Translations under genes and position numbers: made by a program
Notes under the pieces: model-generated
What the model saw: the letters and a program-made list of their open reading frames with translations, nothing else
Told to the model about the DNA's origin: nothing
Database searches by the model: none
Shown here: positions 6,967 through 14,122 of the stretch, in pieces
How the letters are laid out: the number at the start of each line of letters is the position of its first letter
Position numbering within the stretch: position 1 is the first letter of the stretch
Assembly: GCA_034211115.1 (NCBI GenBank)
Contig: JAXHTH010000159.1
Span: forward strand, 1-15,649
Length of the DNA: 15,649 bases
Source: JAXHTH01 sp034211115
GTDB lineage: Bacteria; Planctomycetota; Phycisphaerae; Phycisphaerales; SM1A02
Direction: 5' to 3'

Positions 6967-8640
6967 ATGGCCGACACGACCCCTGATGAAGGACTGCCCC
7001 CCGATCAGTTTCCGGGCGATCGCGATGTCTCATCCGAGGCGATGGATGCCATGCAGGAGGGAGGCGAGCCGGTCAGGCTTCGCCAGCCACCGGGGTTGTG
7101 GTGCCTGTTCATCGTCGAGATGTGGGAGCGGTTCAGCTACTACGGCATGCGGGCGATCCTGCTCGTGTACCTCCTCGAGCCGGCGCTTCGCAACTGGTCG
7201 GCGGAGGAATCCGAATTCGCCGAGCCCGGCCGCGGCTGGTCCACCGAGGCGGGCGGGCAGGCCTACGGCTGGTACACCGGCCTCTGCTATCTCTTTCCCA
7301 TCTTCGGCGGGCTCATCGCCGACCGATTCATCGGCACGCACCGGTCCATGCTCGTGGGGGCGTGGCTCATCATGCTGGGCCACATCACGCTGGCCATCTC
7401 GGGCATGGGCGAACTGGCCACGAATGACGCGGGCATGGCGACATTCATCGCCGGCCTCGCCCTCATCGTCCTCGGCACCGGCCACTTCAAGCCCTGCGTC
7501 TCGGTCATGGTGGGCCAGCTCTACCGCCCCCACGACCCGAGGCGGGACGGCGGGTTCACCATCTTCTACATGGGCATCAACGTCGGGGCGATGATCTGCC
7601 CCTTCATCGTGGGCACGCTGGGCGAGCGCGTCGGCTGGCACTGGGGCTTCGGCGCCGCCGCCATCGGTATGGCCCTCGGACTCATCGTGTACATGTTCAG
7701 CCGGCCGTTCTATCTGAGGGGCATCGGCCTGCCGCCGGAGGGCAAGAGCGGCAATTCGGCATTCCTGTTCCTCGTCGGTTCGATCGCCCTTTCGCTCCTC
7801 TTCGGCCTGTTCTTCTACGTCGGCGGACACAGACAGATCGGCGCGGGCTACTCCTGGCTGACCGACGTGGTGCATCCCACGATCCTGCTCGCCGTGGCGC
7901 TCATCGTGCTCGCCGTGATGGTCATCTGGTTCCTGGCGATCCAGGAGCGCCAGGATCGCGGGCCGGTGTTCACCATCCTGGCGTTCGTCTTCTTCAACGC
8001 CTTCTTCTGGATGGCCTTCGAGCAGGCCGGCTCGAGCCTGACGCTGTTCGCCCGCGATGACACGAACCGCTCGATCTTCGGGTGGGAGATGCCCGTGTCG
8101 TGGTTCCAGTCGGTCAATCCCTTCCTCATCGTCCTGCTGGCCCCATTGTACAGCATCATCTGGGGCAAGCTGGGCAAGCGGAACATGAACCCGACCCAGT
8201 CGCTGAAGATCGCCTACGGCCTGTTCCTGCTGGGCCTGGGCTACGTCGTGGTGACCATCGGCGGCGGGATGAGCGCCGGCGGAGTGAAGGTCGGACTCTG
8301 GGTCCTCGGGTTCACCTACCTGCTGCACACGATGGGCGAGCTCTGCCTGTCCCCCACCGGGCTCTCGTTCGTGACGAAGGCCTCGCCCGTGAAATGGGTC
8401 TCGTTCCTGATGGGGCTGTGGTTCCTCTCCAACTTCGTGGCCAACCTGGGCGGCGGGATCGTCGCCGGGTTCGTCGACAGCATCGCGGACGGCGAAACCG
8501 AGCTGTTCTGGTTCGACTGGTTCCGCATCGGCGGCCGGGGGGACTTCTTCCTGATGTTCGTGATCTCCTCCTTCGCCGCCGCGTTCGTGGCCCTCATTCT
8601 CACCCCGCTGTTCAAGAAGCTCCTGCACGGCGTGGAGTAA
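6967..8640 (+). CDS. POT/PTR family proton-dependent oligopeptide transporter
   Basis: This 557-residue major-facilitator-superfamily inner-membrane protein is expected to import di- and tripeptides with protons. The diagnostic ExxER motif is intact: E51-M-W-E54-R55 followed by FSYYGMRAIL. Other POT signatures are LFPIFGGLIADRFIG, GTGHFKPCVSVMVGQLY, FTIFYMGINVGAMICPFIVG (the second PTR2 signature), and ELCLSPTGLSFVTKASP near the C-terminus. About a dozen hydrophobic segments can be counted, with a ~45-residue polar N-terminal extension. Start: ATG at 6967 with GAGG six nt upstream; a TTG two codons earlier is an alternative. A weak -10-like TATCCT is at 6917-6922. The gene appears monocistronic: it ends in a strong hairpin at 8668-8690. 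Related bacterial members can carry other small solutes, so peptide specificity is by family only. Confidence 0.94.
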   Translation: MADTTPDEGLPPDQFPGDRDVSSEAMDAMQEGGEPVRLRQPPGLWCLFIVEMWERFSYYGMRAILLVYLLEPALRNWSAEESEFAEPGRGWSTEAGGQAYGWYTGLCYLFPIFGGLIADRFIGTHRSMLVGAWLIMLGHITLAISGMGELATNDAGMATFIAGLALIVLGTGHFKPCVSVMVGQLYRPHDPRRDGGFTIFYMGINVGAMICPFIVGTLGERVGWHWGFGAAAIGMALGLIVYMFSRPFYLRGIGLPPEGKSGNSAFLFLVGSIALSLLFGLFFYVGGHRQIGAGYSWLTDVVHPTILLAVALIVLAVMVIWFLAIQERQDRGPVFTILAFVFFNAFFWMAFEQAGSSLTLFARDDTNRSIFGWEMPVSWFQSVNPFLIVLLAPLYSIIWGKLGKRNMNPTQSLKIAYGLFLLGLGYVVVTIGGGMSAGGVKVGLWVLGFTYLLHTMGELCLSPTGLSFVTKASPVKWVSFLMGLWFLSNFVANLGGGIVAGFVDSIADGETELFWFDWFRIGGRGDFFLMFVISSFAAAFVALILTPLFKKLLHGVE

Positions 8641-8667
8641 CGCAGCGACACCTCCCGTATTCACCAG

Positions 8668-8690
8668 CCGCGCCGGCCCCCCCGGCGCGG
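8668..8690 (+). terminator. Strong terminator-like hairpin after the peptide transporter
   Basis: CCGCGCCGG (8668-8676) pairs perfectly with CCGGCGCGG (8682-8690) around a CCCCC loop, 28 nt after the transporter stop. Only two Ts follow. Confidence 0.7.
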
Positions 8691-8772
8691 TTGCGCGCGC
8701 TGCGCAGGGTCCCGCGGCCCTCCTCGGTATCCCTCCGTGCGCCTTTTGGCGCGATGGCTCGGTGCCGGCCGG

Positions 8773-8778
8773 TATAGT
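8773..8778 (+). promoter_or_regulatory. Possible -10 element (TATAGT) of the FGE-like lipoprotein gene
   Basis: TATAGT lies 54 nt before the ATG at 8833, after the terminator hairpin of the upstream gene, so it is well placed for a promoter. No convincing -35 is seen at the usual spacing. Confidence 0.35.
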
Positions 8779-8832
8779 CCGCACTCACGTCCACCGCGGA
8801 CGATCCTCTGCGGACCGCCCGCCGAGGAGACC

Positions 8833-9783
8833 ATGATGAAGTGCCTGCTGATCCTGACGCTTGCGATGTCCGCCCTGATCCTGACCGGCTGCTCCGCCAC
8901 GCCGAGGGACATGATCTTCGTCGAGGGCGGGTCGTTCGAGATGGGCAACCCCTATGACACCGCCGACCCCGACGAGAAGACGCTTCACGAGGTCAGGCTC
9001 GATTCGTTCCTCATCGGCCGCTGCGAAGTGACCGTCGGGGAGTTCGCCGAGTTCGCAGAAGAGACCGGATACCTCACCACCGCCGAGAAGGGCGAGGTCG
9101 CATCAGTCTACGTCGGCACAAGGGTCGAGAAGCGGCCCGATGCGAGCTGGCGCCATCCCTATTTCGAACAGGATGAGACGCATCCCGTCGTCTGCGTGAG
9201 CTGGCATGACGCGATCGCATACTGCAACTGGCGGAGCGTGAAGGAGGGCCTCACGCCCTGCTATTCCGGTCGCGGCAAGAACGTCACCTGTGATTTCGCC
9301 GCCGATGGATACCGCCTGCCCACCGAGGCGGAATGGGAGTACGCTGCGCGCAGCGGCGGCAGGAAGATCAGGTACGCCTGGGGCGATGAAGAACCCTACA
9401 TGCACGGCAAGCCGGCCGGAAACACCCGCGACGAGGCGGCGCGAAGGCAGTGGAACATCACCAACGTCTGGCACGGCTACGACGACGGCCACGCGACCAC
9501 CGCACCCGCGGGCAGCTTCGCCCCCAACGCACTCGGCCTGTGCGACATCAGCGGCAGCGTCTACGAATGGTGCTGGGACTGGTACAGCGAAACGTACTAC
9601 GACGAGAGCCCCATTGACAACCCCACCGGCCCGGCCGCCCCCGGCGCCGACGAGCTGCGCGCCTGCCGCGACTGCGGCTTCGCCTGCGCGATTCGACAGG
9701 AGGTCGTGAGCAGCCGCGGCAAGGGCACGCCGGATCTCGCCTTCAGTTGGGGCGGCTTCCGCCTGGCGCGGTCGATCCGGTAG
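8833..9783 (+). CDS. Formylglycine-generating-enzyme-like (SUMF1-domain) lipoprotein with altered core
   Basis: The product has 316 residues. The N-terminus is a lipoprotein signal (LLILTLAMSALILTGC, lipobox LTGC, Cys20). The rest is one SUMF1/FGE domain: FVEGGSFEMGN (29-39), EVTVGEFAEF (65-74), VVCVSWHDAIAYCNWR (119-134), GYRLPTEAEWEYAARSG (159-175), GLCDISGSVYEWCWDWY (235-251) and GGFRLARS (307-314). The usual RGGSW motif before the final part is absent; in its place is C278-R-D-C281-G-F-A-C285. Spacing from C285 to the GFR motif is close to that of the second active-site cysteine in true formylglycine-generating enzymes, but the alignment is by eye. ATGs at 8833 and 8836 are both possible; GAGGAG at 8824-8829 is better spaced for 8836. 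Most SUMF1-domain lipoproteins have unknown, non-sulfatase roles. No sulfatase gene is nearby. Confidence 0.85.
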   Translation: MMKCLLILTLAMSALILTGCSATPRDMIFVEGGSFEMGNPYDTADPDEKTLHEVRLDSFLIGRCEVTVGEFAEFAEETGYLTTAEKGEVASVYVGTRVEKRPDASWRHPYFEQDETHPVVCVSWHDAIAYCNWRSVKEGLTPCYSGRGKNVTCDFAADGYRLPTEAEWEYAARSGGRKIRYAWGDEEPYMHGKPAGNTRDEAARRQWNITNVWHGYDDGHATTAPAGSFAPNALGLCDISGSVYEWCWDWYSETYYDESPIDNPTGPAAPGADELRACRDCGFACAIRQEVVSSRGKGTPDLAFSWGGFRLARSIR

Positions 9784-9854
9784 CGAAATAGCCCCGCCAC
9801 CGCGAGTCGTCTCCGCGCCAGCGTGCGAACGTGCGGATGGGACAATCTGGACAT

Positions 9855-9898
9855 CTCGAGCGCCGGCCCGCGGGTACCCACCCCGCCTCGAGCACCGG
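9855..9898. repeat. Imperfect 12-bp direct repeat around CTCGAG
   Basis: CTCGAGCGCCGG (9855-9866) recurs as CTCGAGCACCGG (9887-9898), 11 of 12 identical and 32 bp apart. Because CTCGAG is self-complementary the two copies could also pair as a weak stem. It lies between the FGE-like gene and the PP2C gene; a protein-binding site or a terminator remnant are both possible. Confidence 0.45.
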
Positions 9899-9957
9899 GG
9901 CGTCCGCGATCTCAGCGGATTCAGCTTCCAGCTTTCGGCGTTTCGGCTTTCTCTTCC

Positions 9958-9963
9958 TACAAT
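9958..9963 (+). promoter_or_regulatory. Possible -10 element (TACAAT) just upstream of the PP2C gene
   Basis: TACAAT ends 11 nt before the ATG at 9975, and no Shine-Dalgarno is visible between them, so the transcript could be nearly leaderless. The same hexamer precedes gmhA at 11644-11649. No -35 with good spacing is visible; the upstream sequence is a GGCGTTTCG-rich octamer-like stretch. Confidence 0.4.
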
Positions 9964-9974
9964 CTGCAACGCCC

Positions 9975-10811
9975 ATGTCCGCGGAAGACGTCATCGAACA
10001 GGAAGCCGACGAGGGGGCGGCCGAGTCGGCCGGGGAGCTGGAGTTTCTCGCCTGCGCCGGCGGGGAGGCGGCGGCGTACACCGCCCGCTGCCCCGACCGC
10101 GAGGGGCTCAACGAGGACGTCGGGGCGGTGATGCCCCTCGGTGAGACGCGGGCGATCCTCGCCGTCGCCGACGGCATGGGCGGCCCGCCGGGCGGGGCCC
10201 AGGCCGCCTCCATCGCCATCGACGCACTCATCGCCACCGTGCAGAAGGCGCCCGCGGACGAGATCGACCTCCGCGCCCTCGTCCTCAACGGATTCGAGAC
10301 CGCCAACGACCGCCTGCTGGAGCTGGGCGTGGGCTCGGGAACCACCCTCGCCGTCGTCGAGCTGGACGGCGGCTTCGTCCGCTCCTACCACGCCGGCGAT
10401 TCGGTCATTCTCATCGTCGGCCAGCGCGGGAAGATCAAGCTCCAGACGGTGGCCCACTCGCCGGTCGGCTACGCCGTCGAGGCCGGCTTGCTCGACGCGC
10501 AGGAGGCCATCCACCACGAGGACCGGCACCTCGTCTCCAACATCGTCGGCTCGCCCGAGATGCGCATCGAGATCGGCCCGTCCCTCGCTCTGGCGGCGCG
10601 GGACACGATCGTCCTCGGCAGCGACGGCCTCTTTGACAACCTGCACGTGGCGGAGGTGATACAGATCGTCCGCAAGGGCCCGCTGCAGGAGGCGGCGCAG
10701 GCGCTGGCCGACCTCGCCCGCCGGCGCATGCTCCACCCCGAGGCGGGGCAGCCCTCCAAGGCCGACGACCTGACCTTCATCGTCTACCGGCCGTCGGGCA
10801 AACCGCACTGA
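9975..10811 (+). CDS. PP2C-family protein serine/threonine phosphatase
   Basis: The product is a 278-residue, metal-dependent cytoplasmic phosphatase. Motifs run in the family order: R42...NED (46-48), AVADGMGG (63-70) with metal Asp66, GTTLAVVEL (122-130), HAGDS (139-143) with Asp142, LGSDGLFDNL (214-223) with metal Asp217, and KADDLTFIV (262-270) with Asp264/265. All metal ligands are present, so it should be active. An acidic ~25-residue N-terminal tail precedes the domain; there is no signal peptide or membrane segment. Start: ATG at 9975; no clear ribosome-binding site, but a TACAAT lies 11 nt upstream, consistent with a short or absent leader. The kinase-like gene follows 67 bp downstream on the same strand, the classic arrangement of a phosphatase that reverses its neighbour's phosphorylation. 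Confidence 0.93.
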   Translation: MSAEDVIEQEADEGAAESAGELEFLACAGGEAAAYTARCPDREGLNEDVGAVMPLGETRAILAVADGMGGPPGGAQAASIAIDALIATVQKAPADEIDLRALVLNGFETANDRLLELGVGSGTTLAVVELDGGFVRSYHAGDSVILIVGQRGKIKLQTVAHSPVGYAVEAGLLDAQEAIHHEDRHLVSNIVGSPEMRIEIGPSLALAARDTIVLGSDGLFDNLHVAEVIQIVRKGPLQEAAQALADLARRRMLHPEAGQPSKADDLTFIVYRPSGKPH

Positions 10812-10878
10812 ATCGTCGGCGCGGCGTGGTCGATCGCGGCGCGCCCGAGCTCCGTCGTCGCGATAGGATGGTCGCGTG

Positions 10879-11613
10879 ATGGCCAGGACTCCGCCTCGAA
10901 TCAGTTCCTTCGACCTTCGGCCCGGGCGGGTGCTCGCCGGCAAGTACGTTGTCGAAGACAAGCTCGGCGGCGGCTGGGAGGGCGAGGTGTATCGCGTCGT
11001 CGAGAATCGGACCGGCATCCATCGCGCGGCCAAGCTGTTCTTTCCCCAGCGCAACGTCCGCGACAAGGCCGTCACCTTCTACGCCAAGAAGCTCGAGCGG
11101 CTGCGCACCTGCCCCATCGTCATCCAGTACATGCACTCGGAAACGGTCCGTCACCGCGGCGTGCCCGTGACGTGCCTCATCAGCGAGTACGTGGACGGCG
11201 AACTGCTGTGCAACTTCCTGAAGCGCCAGCCGGGCAAGCGCCTCCAGCCGTTCGAGGCGCTGCACATGGTCTACGCCCTCGCCTGCGGGCTGGAGTGCAT
11301 CCACCGCGCACGGGAGTATCACGGCGATCTGCATGACGAGAATGTGTTCGTCAATCGCCGCGGCATCTTCTTCGAGGTGAAGATTCTCGATTTCTACCAG
11401 TGGGGCGCGCCCACCGCGGCCCATTACCGTGAGGATGTCGCGAACCTGATCCGAATCCTCTACGACGCGGTGGGCGGCCGGAAGCGATACGGGCAGCAGC
11501 CGCCGGAGATCAAGGCCGTCTGCCGCGGCCTGCGGCGTGACCTGACCGGCAGGACCTTCCCCACCGCCCGCCACCTGCGCGAATACCTCGAGTCGTTCAG
11601 GTGGGAATGGTGA
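10879..11613 (+). CDS. Minimal atypical protein-kinase-fold protein
   Basis: The product has 244 residues. A glycine-rich loop LGGGWEGEVY (29-38), the ATP-anchoring Lys52 (RAAKLFF), a hinge ISEYVDGELL (101-110), the catalytic loop HGDLHDENVFV (148-158, Asp150 and Asn155), and LDFYQWG (170-176) in place of DFG are all visible. After it, only about 12 residues separate DFY from the REDVANLIRILYDAVGG helix (184-200): there is no APE motif and almost no activation segment. The HGDLHxEN loop is seen in compact kinases and small-molecule kinases. No membrane or sensor domain is present. ATG at 10879 and GTG at 10876 are both possible starts; a TAGGAT at 10864-10869 lies nine nt upstream with no ribosome-binding site. 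It sits between PP2C and gmhA. A protein or a sugar could be the substrate. Confidence 0.85.
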   Translation: MARTPPRISSFDLRPGRVLAGKYVVEDKLGGGWEGEVYRVVENRTGIHRAAKLFFPQRNVRDKAVTFYAKKLERLRTCPIVIQYMHSETVRHRGVPVTCLISEYVDGELLCNFLKRQPGKRLQPFEALHMVYALACGLECIHRAREYHGDLHDENVFVNRRGIFFEVKILDFYQWGAPTAAHYREDVANLIRILYDAVGGRKRYGQQPPEIKAVCRGLRRDLTGRTFPTARHLREYLESFRWEW

Positions 11614-11643
11614 CGCCGGTCCCGCGTTTCGACGCCGAGTCTC

Positions 11644-11649
11644 TACAAT
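11644..11649 (+). promoter_or_regulatory. Possible -10 element (TACAAT) upstream of gmhA
   Basis: TACAAT lies 56 nt before the ATG at 11706, after the kinase stop. It suggests gmhA has its own promoter rather than relying only on read-through. No standard -35 is visible at 16-18 nt. Confidence 0.35.
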
Positions 11650-11705
11650 CCGCGACGCGAACGCATGATGCCGGATCACTCACGAATGGTCGCACGGGAA
11701 CGAGC

Positions 11706-12278
11706 ATGAATCTGCAGGATCTCTTTCAACAGCGACTGGAGGGGAGCCGGGCCGCCGTCGCCTCGCTGGAGAGGCGGATGGAGGCGATCGCCGCCGCCGC
11801 CACGGCGATCGTCGATCGTCTGCAGCGCGGCGGGACGGTCTACACCTGCGGCAACGGCGGGTCCGCCGCCGAGGCCATGCACCTCGCCGAGGAACTCATC
11901 GGCCGCTACTGCGGCCGCGACCGTCCGCCCCGTCGCGCCGTCTGCCTGAACGCCGACGCCACGGCCCTGACGTGCATCGCCAACGACTTCGGCTACGAGG
12001 AGATCTTCGCCCGCCAGTGCCGGGCGCTGGTGACGGAAGCTGACGTGCTCGTGGTGATGTCAACCTCGGGCGACAGCGACAACATCGTCAGGGCCCTGAA
12101 GGCAGCGCGCGAGAACGGCGGGCTGACGATCGGCCTGCTCGGGAAAGGCGGCGGCAGATGCCGACCGCTGTGCGATCACCCCCTCATCGTCGACGGCGAG
12201 GACTCGGCGCACATCCAGGAAGCCCATCTCGTCATCGTTCACCTCTTCTGCGAGGCCGTCGAGCGCCCGGCGTGCTGA
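11706..12278 (+). CDS. gmhA: Phosphoheptose isomerase (SIS domain), GmhA-like
   Basis: The product has 190 residues, the same size as E. coli GmhA (192). It would convert sedoheptulose 7-phosphate to D-glycero-D-manno-heptose 7-phosphate, the first step of ADP-heptose synthesis for lipopolysaccharide core or glycans. Visible motifs: TCGNGGSAAEAMHLAEEL (47-64), with His59 and Glu63 at the zinc/catalytic positions; IANDFGYEEIFARQ (91-104); STSGDSDNI (119-127) binding the phosphate; and IQEAHLVIVHLFCE (170-183) with Gln171 and metal His179. Start: ATG at 11706, with only a modest GGGA upstream; earlier in-frame codons give a non-conserved tail. No other heptose gene (kinase, epimerase, phosphatase) is in the window, so the pathway is inferred. 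The DsrE gene begins 60 bp downstream. Confidence 0.88.
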   Translation: MNLQDLFQQRLEGSRAAVASLERRMEAIAAAATAIVDRLQRGGTVYTCGNGGSAAEAMHLAEELIGRYCGRDRPPRRAVCLNADATALTCIANDFGYEEIFARQCRALVTEADVLVVMSTSGDSDNIVRALKAARENGGLTIGLLGKGGGRCRPLCDHPLIVDGEDSAHIQEAHLVIVHLFCEAVERPAC

Positions 12279-12338
12279 TGCCACGGGGCGCGTTGAGGAT
12301 GCCTCGCATCACGCGCTGTCCAGCGGAGACCGTCGCCC

Positions 12339-12689
12339 ATGCACGTGTTGATCATCATGCACGATGCTCCCTACGGATCGGAGCGGCCGTATCAGGCCCT
12401 GCGTCTCGCCGGCGCGATCCTCCAGGTCGATGATGAGGTGGAGCTGACGGTGTACCTGACGGCTGACGCGGTCCTCTGCGCCAGGAAGGGACAGCAGACG
12501 CCGGAGGGATACTACAACATCGAGCGCATGCTCAAGCCGATCCTGCGCCGGGGCATCGTGATGACCTGCCGGATGTGCATGGCCGCCCGTGGTATGACAG
12601 AGGAGGACCTCGCGGACGGCGTGCTTCCCACGCGTCTGGGCGACCTGGCCCAGCTCACGTTCGAGGCCGACAGAATCCTGGTGTACTGA
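12339..12689 (+). CDS. DsrE/DsrF-family sulfur-relay-like protein
   Basis: This small cytoplasmic protein has 116 residues and a DsrE fold. It starts MHVLIIMHDAPYGSERPYQALRLA, the family's first strand and helix, and carries three cysteines: C47 in ADAVLCARKG and the pair C77-R-M-C80 in GIVMTCRMCMAARGM. The VxxCxxCxxARG pattern is typical of uncharacterised DsrE-like proteins in which a cysteine can hold a persulfide. Its start ATG has GGAG about ten nt upstream. A cysteine-desulfurase-family gene follows 190 bp downstream on the same strand. Persulfide transfer from that enzyme is plausible but not shown by sequence. Other uses of this fold (thiol redox, metal binding) cannot be excluded. 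Confidence 0.85.
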   Translation: MHVLIIMHDAPYGSERPYQALRLAGAILQVDDEVELTVYLTADAVLCARKGQQTPEGYYNIERMLKPILRRGIVMTCRMCMAARGMTEEDLADGVLPTRLGDLAQLTFEADRILVY

Positions 12690-12815
12690 GCGGCGCGGCC
12701 GGCCGAGCACGCGGTGAATCGGCGCGGCTCGATACCGGCCCGGCCGCGGCCGAGGATCGCATCGTGGATCAACCGGGCCGCAGTCCAAAAACGGCAGGAC
12801 GAGCACGGGGGCTCT

Positions 12816-12842
12816 TTGAAACGGATATCGTGGTGCTATTAT
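12816..12842 (+). promoter_or_regulatory. Sigma70-like promoter of the cysteine-desulfurase-family gene
   Basis: TTGAAA (12816-12821) and TATTAT (12837-12842) are separated by 15 bp, somewhat short, in an AT-richer patch of otherwise very GC-rich sequence. The -10 ends 37 nt before the ATG at 12880. This is the most convincing promoter in the window. It implies the gene can be transcribed independently of the DsrE gene upstream. Confidence 0.55.
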
Positions 12843-12879
12843 GGAGGTAGCCGCCCCACGAGGCGCGAGGGAGCCGACC

Positions 12880-14076
12880 ATGGAGCAGATCATCTATCTT
12901 GACAACGGCGCGACCAGCTTTCCCAAGCCGGATCTGGTCCACGAGGCCGTCCGGGACTTCTACGCCCGCAATGGCGTGAATCCCGGCCGCACGGGCTGCG
13001 ATCTTGCCATCAACGCCGAGAAGATGATCCACGACACGCGGCAGCGGCTGTCGGTCTTCTTCAATCGCAGCCTCATCGAGGCCGGGCAGGTGAAGGACCC
13101 GAATCGGCTGGTCTTCACGATGAACGCCACGATGAGTTTGAATCTCATTATCAACGGCCTCGTCGGGCCCGGCGATCACGTGGTCACCACCATGGTCGAG
13201 CACAATTCCGTCATCCGGCCCGTCAACCACAAGGTGCGCGATGAGGGCGCGGAAGCCACCTACGTCGTCCCGGACGACGAGGGGTACCTCGACCCCGAGG
13301 ACATTCGCAAGACGATCCGGAAGAACACGACGCTCGTGATCGTCAACCACGGCTCCAACGTCACCGGCGTGGTGCAGGATCTGGAGGCGATCGGCGCGGT
13401 GTGCCGGGAGGAAGGCGTTCCGCTGGCGGTGGACACGGCCCAGACCGCCGGCGTCCTCCCCATCGACATGGCCCGCTGCAACATCAGCTTCCTCTCCTTC
13501 ACCGGCCACAAGGCCCTGTTCGGACCCACCGGCACCGGCGGCATCTGTGTCGCCGACGATGCGGAGATCCGCGGCACGATCTACGGCGGCACGGGCGTGC
13601 GCAGCGCCGTGCCCTACCACCTCGAGGAGTATCCCTATCGGCTCGAGGCAGGCACGCAGAATCTCGCGGGGATCGCCGGTCTCGCCGCCGGACTCGACTG
13701 GATCGAGGAAGAGGGCTGCGAGAACATCTACCGCCACGAGATGGATCTGCTCGCCATGCTTCAGGCGGGACTGGAGGAGATTCCGGGCGTGACGCTCTGG
13801 GGCACCCGCAACCTCCAGGGCCGCGTCGCCACGCTCTCCATGACGGTCGAGAACTACGATGCCGCCGACATCGGCACGATTCTCGATGTCGAATACGGCA
13901 TCCAGACGCGAACGGGCCTGCACTGCGCCCCGCTCATCCACGAGCATCACGGCACCACGCCGCGGGGTACCGTCCGCTTCTCCATCGGGCCCTTCAACAC
14001 GCACGAGCACATCGAGACCGCCATCCGTGCCGTGACCGAGGTCGCCGCCGACCGGAACGCGCCGGTGACGGCGTAG
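12880..14076 (+). CDS. Cysteine desulfurase family protein (class V aminotransferase, EF2568-like group)
   Basis: The product is a 398-residue fold-type I PLP enzyme that would remove sulfur from cysteine (or a related substrate), leaving an enzyme persulfide and alanine. It shows IYLDNGATSFPKP (5-17), NPGRTGCDLAINAE (34-47), HNSVIRPV (108-115) with His108, VNHGSNVTGVVQDLEAIG (155-172), AVDTAQTAG (183-191) with Asp185, and FTGHKALFGPTGTGG (207-221) with PLP Lys211. GLHCAP (346-351) contains the catalytic-type Cys349, followed by RGTVRFSIGPFNT with Arg366. The GLHCAP pattern and EHNSV loop fit the EF2568-like subgroup better than IscS. Start: ATG at 12880 with GAGGGAG six nt upstream; the ATG at 12841 lies in the promoter -10 and has no ribosome-binding site. 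No Fe-S scaffold gene is adjacent, so the acceptor is open; the DsrE protein is the nearest candidate. Confidence 0.92.
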   Translation: MEQIIYLDNGATSFPKPDLVHEAVRDFYARNGVNPGRTGCDLAINAEKMIHDTRQRLSVFFNRSLIEAGQVKDPNRLVFTMNATMSLNLIINGLVGPGDHVVTTMVEHNSVIRPVNHKVRDEGAEATYVVPDDEGYLDPEDIRKTIRKNTTLVIVNHGSNVTGVVQDLEAIGAVCREEGVPLAVDTAQTAGVLPIDMARCNISFLSFTGHKALFGPTGTGGICVADDAEIRGTIYGGTGVRSAVPYHLEEYPYRLEAGTQNLAGIAGLAAGLDWIEEEGCENIYRHEMDLLAMLQAGLEEIPGVTLWGTRNLQGRVATLSMTVENYDAADIGTILDVEYGIQTRTGLHCAPLIHEHHGTTPRGTVRFSIGPFNTHEHIETAIRAVTEVAADRNAPVTA

Positions 14077-14102
14077 ACACTGTCGATGGGTGAGCGGGCC
14101 GG

Positions 14103-14118
14103 GACGCCGGCGGGCGTC
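14103..14118. terminator. Hairpin between convergent genes
   Basis: GACGCC (14103-14108), loop GGCG, GGCGTC (14113-14118): a perfect 6-bp stem with a tetraloop, 27 nt after the desulfurase stop and 5 nt after the stop of the oppositely transcribed Fe-S protein gene. No T-tract. Confidence 0.5.
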
Positions 14119-14122
14119 GACA

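Noticed and set aside
7030..8784. 584-codon minus-strand frame opposite the peptide transporter
   Set aside because: The translation is low-complexity and His/Glu/Asp-rich, and the plus strand has every POT-family motif through the same stretch.
12298..12310. GATGC-CTC-GCATC mini-hairpin between gmhA and the DsrE gene
   Set aside because: A 5-bp stem with a 3-nt loop is too weak to call a terminator, and the two genes are likely co-transcribed.
12693..12752. GGCCGGCC and CGGCCGCGGCCG palindromes after the DsrE gene
   Set aside because: Short GC-only palindromes are expected by chance at this base composition; no stem with a defined loop stands out, so I do not call a terminator or site.
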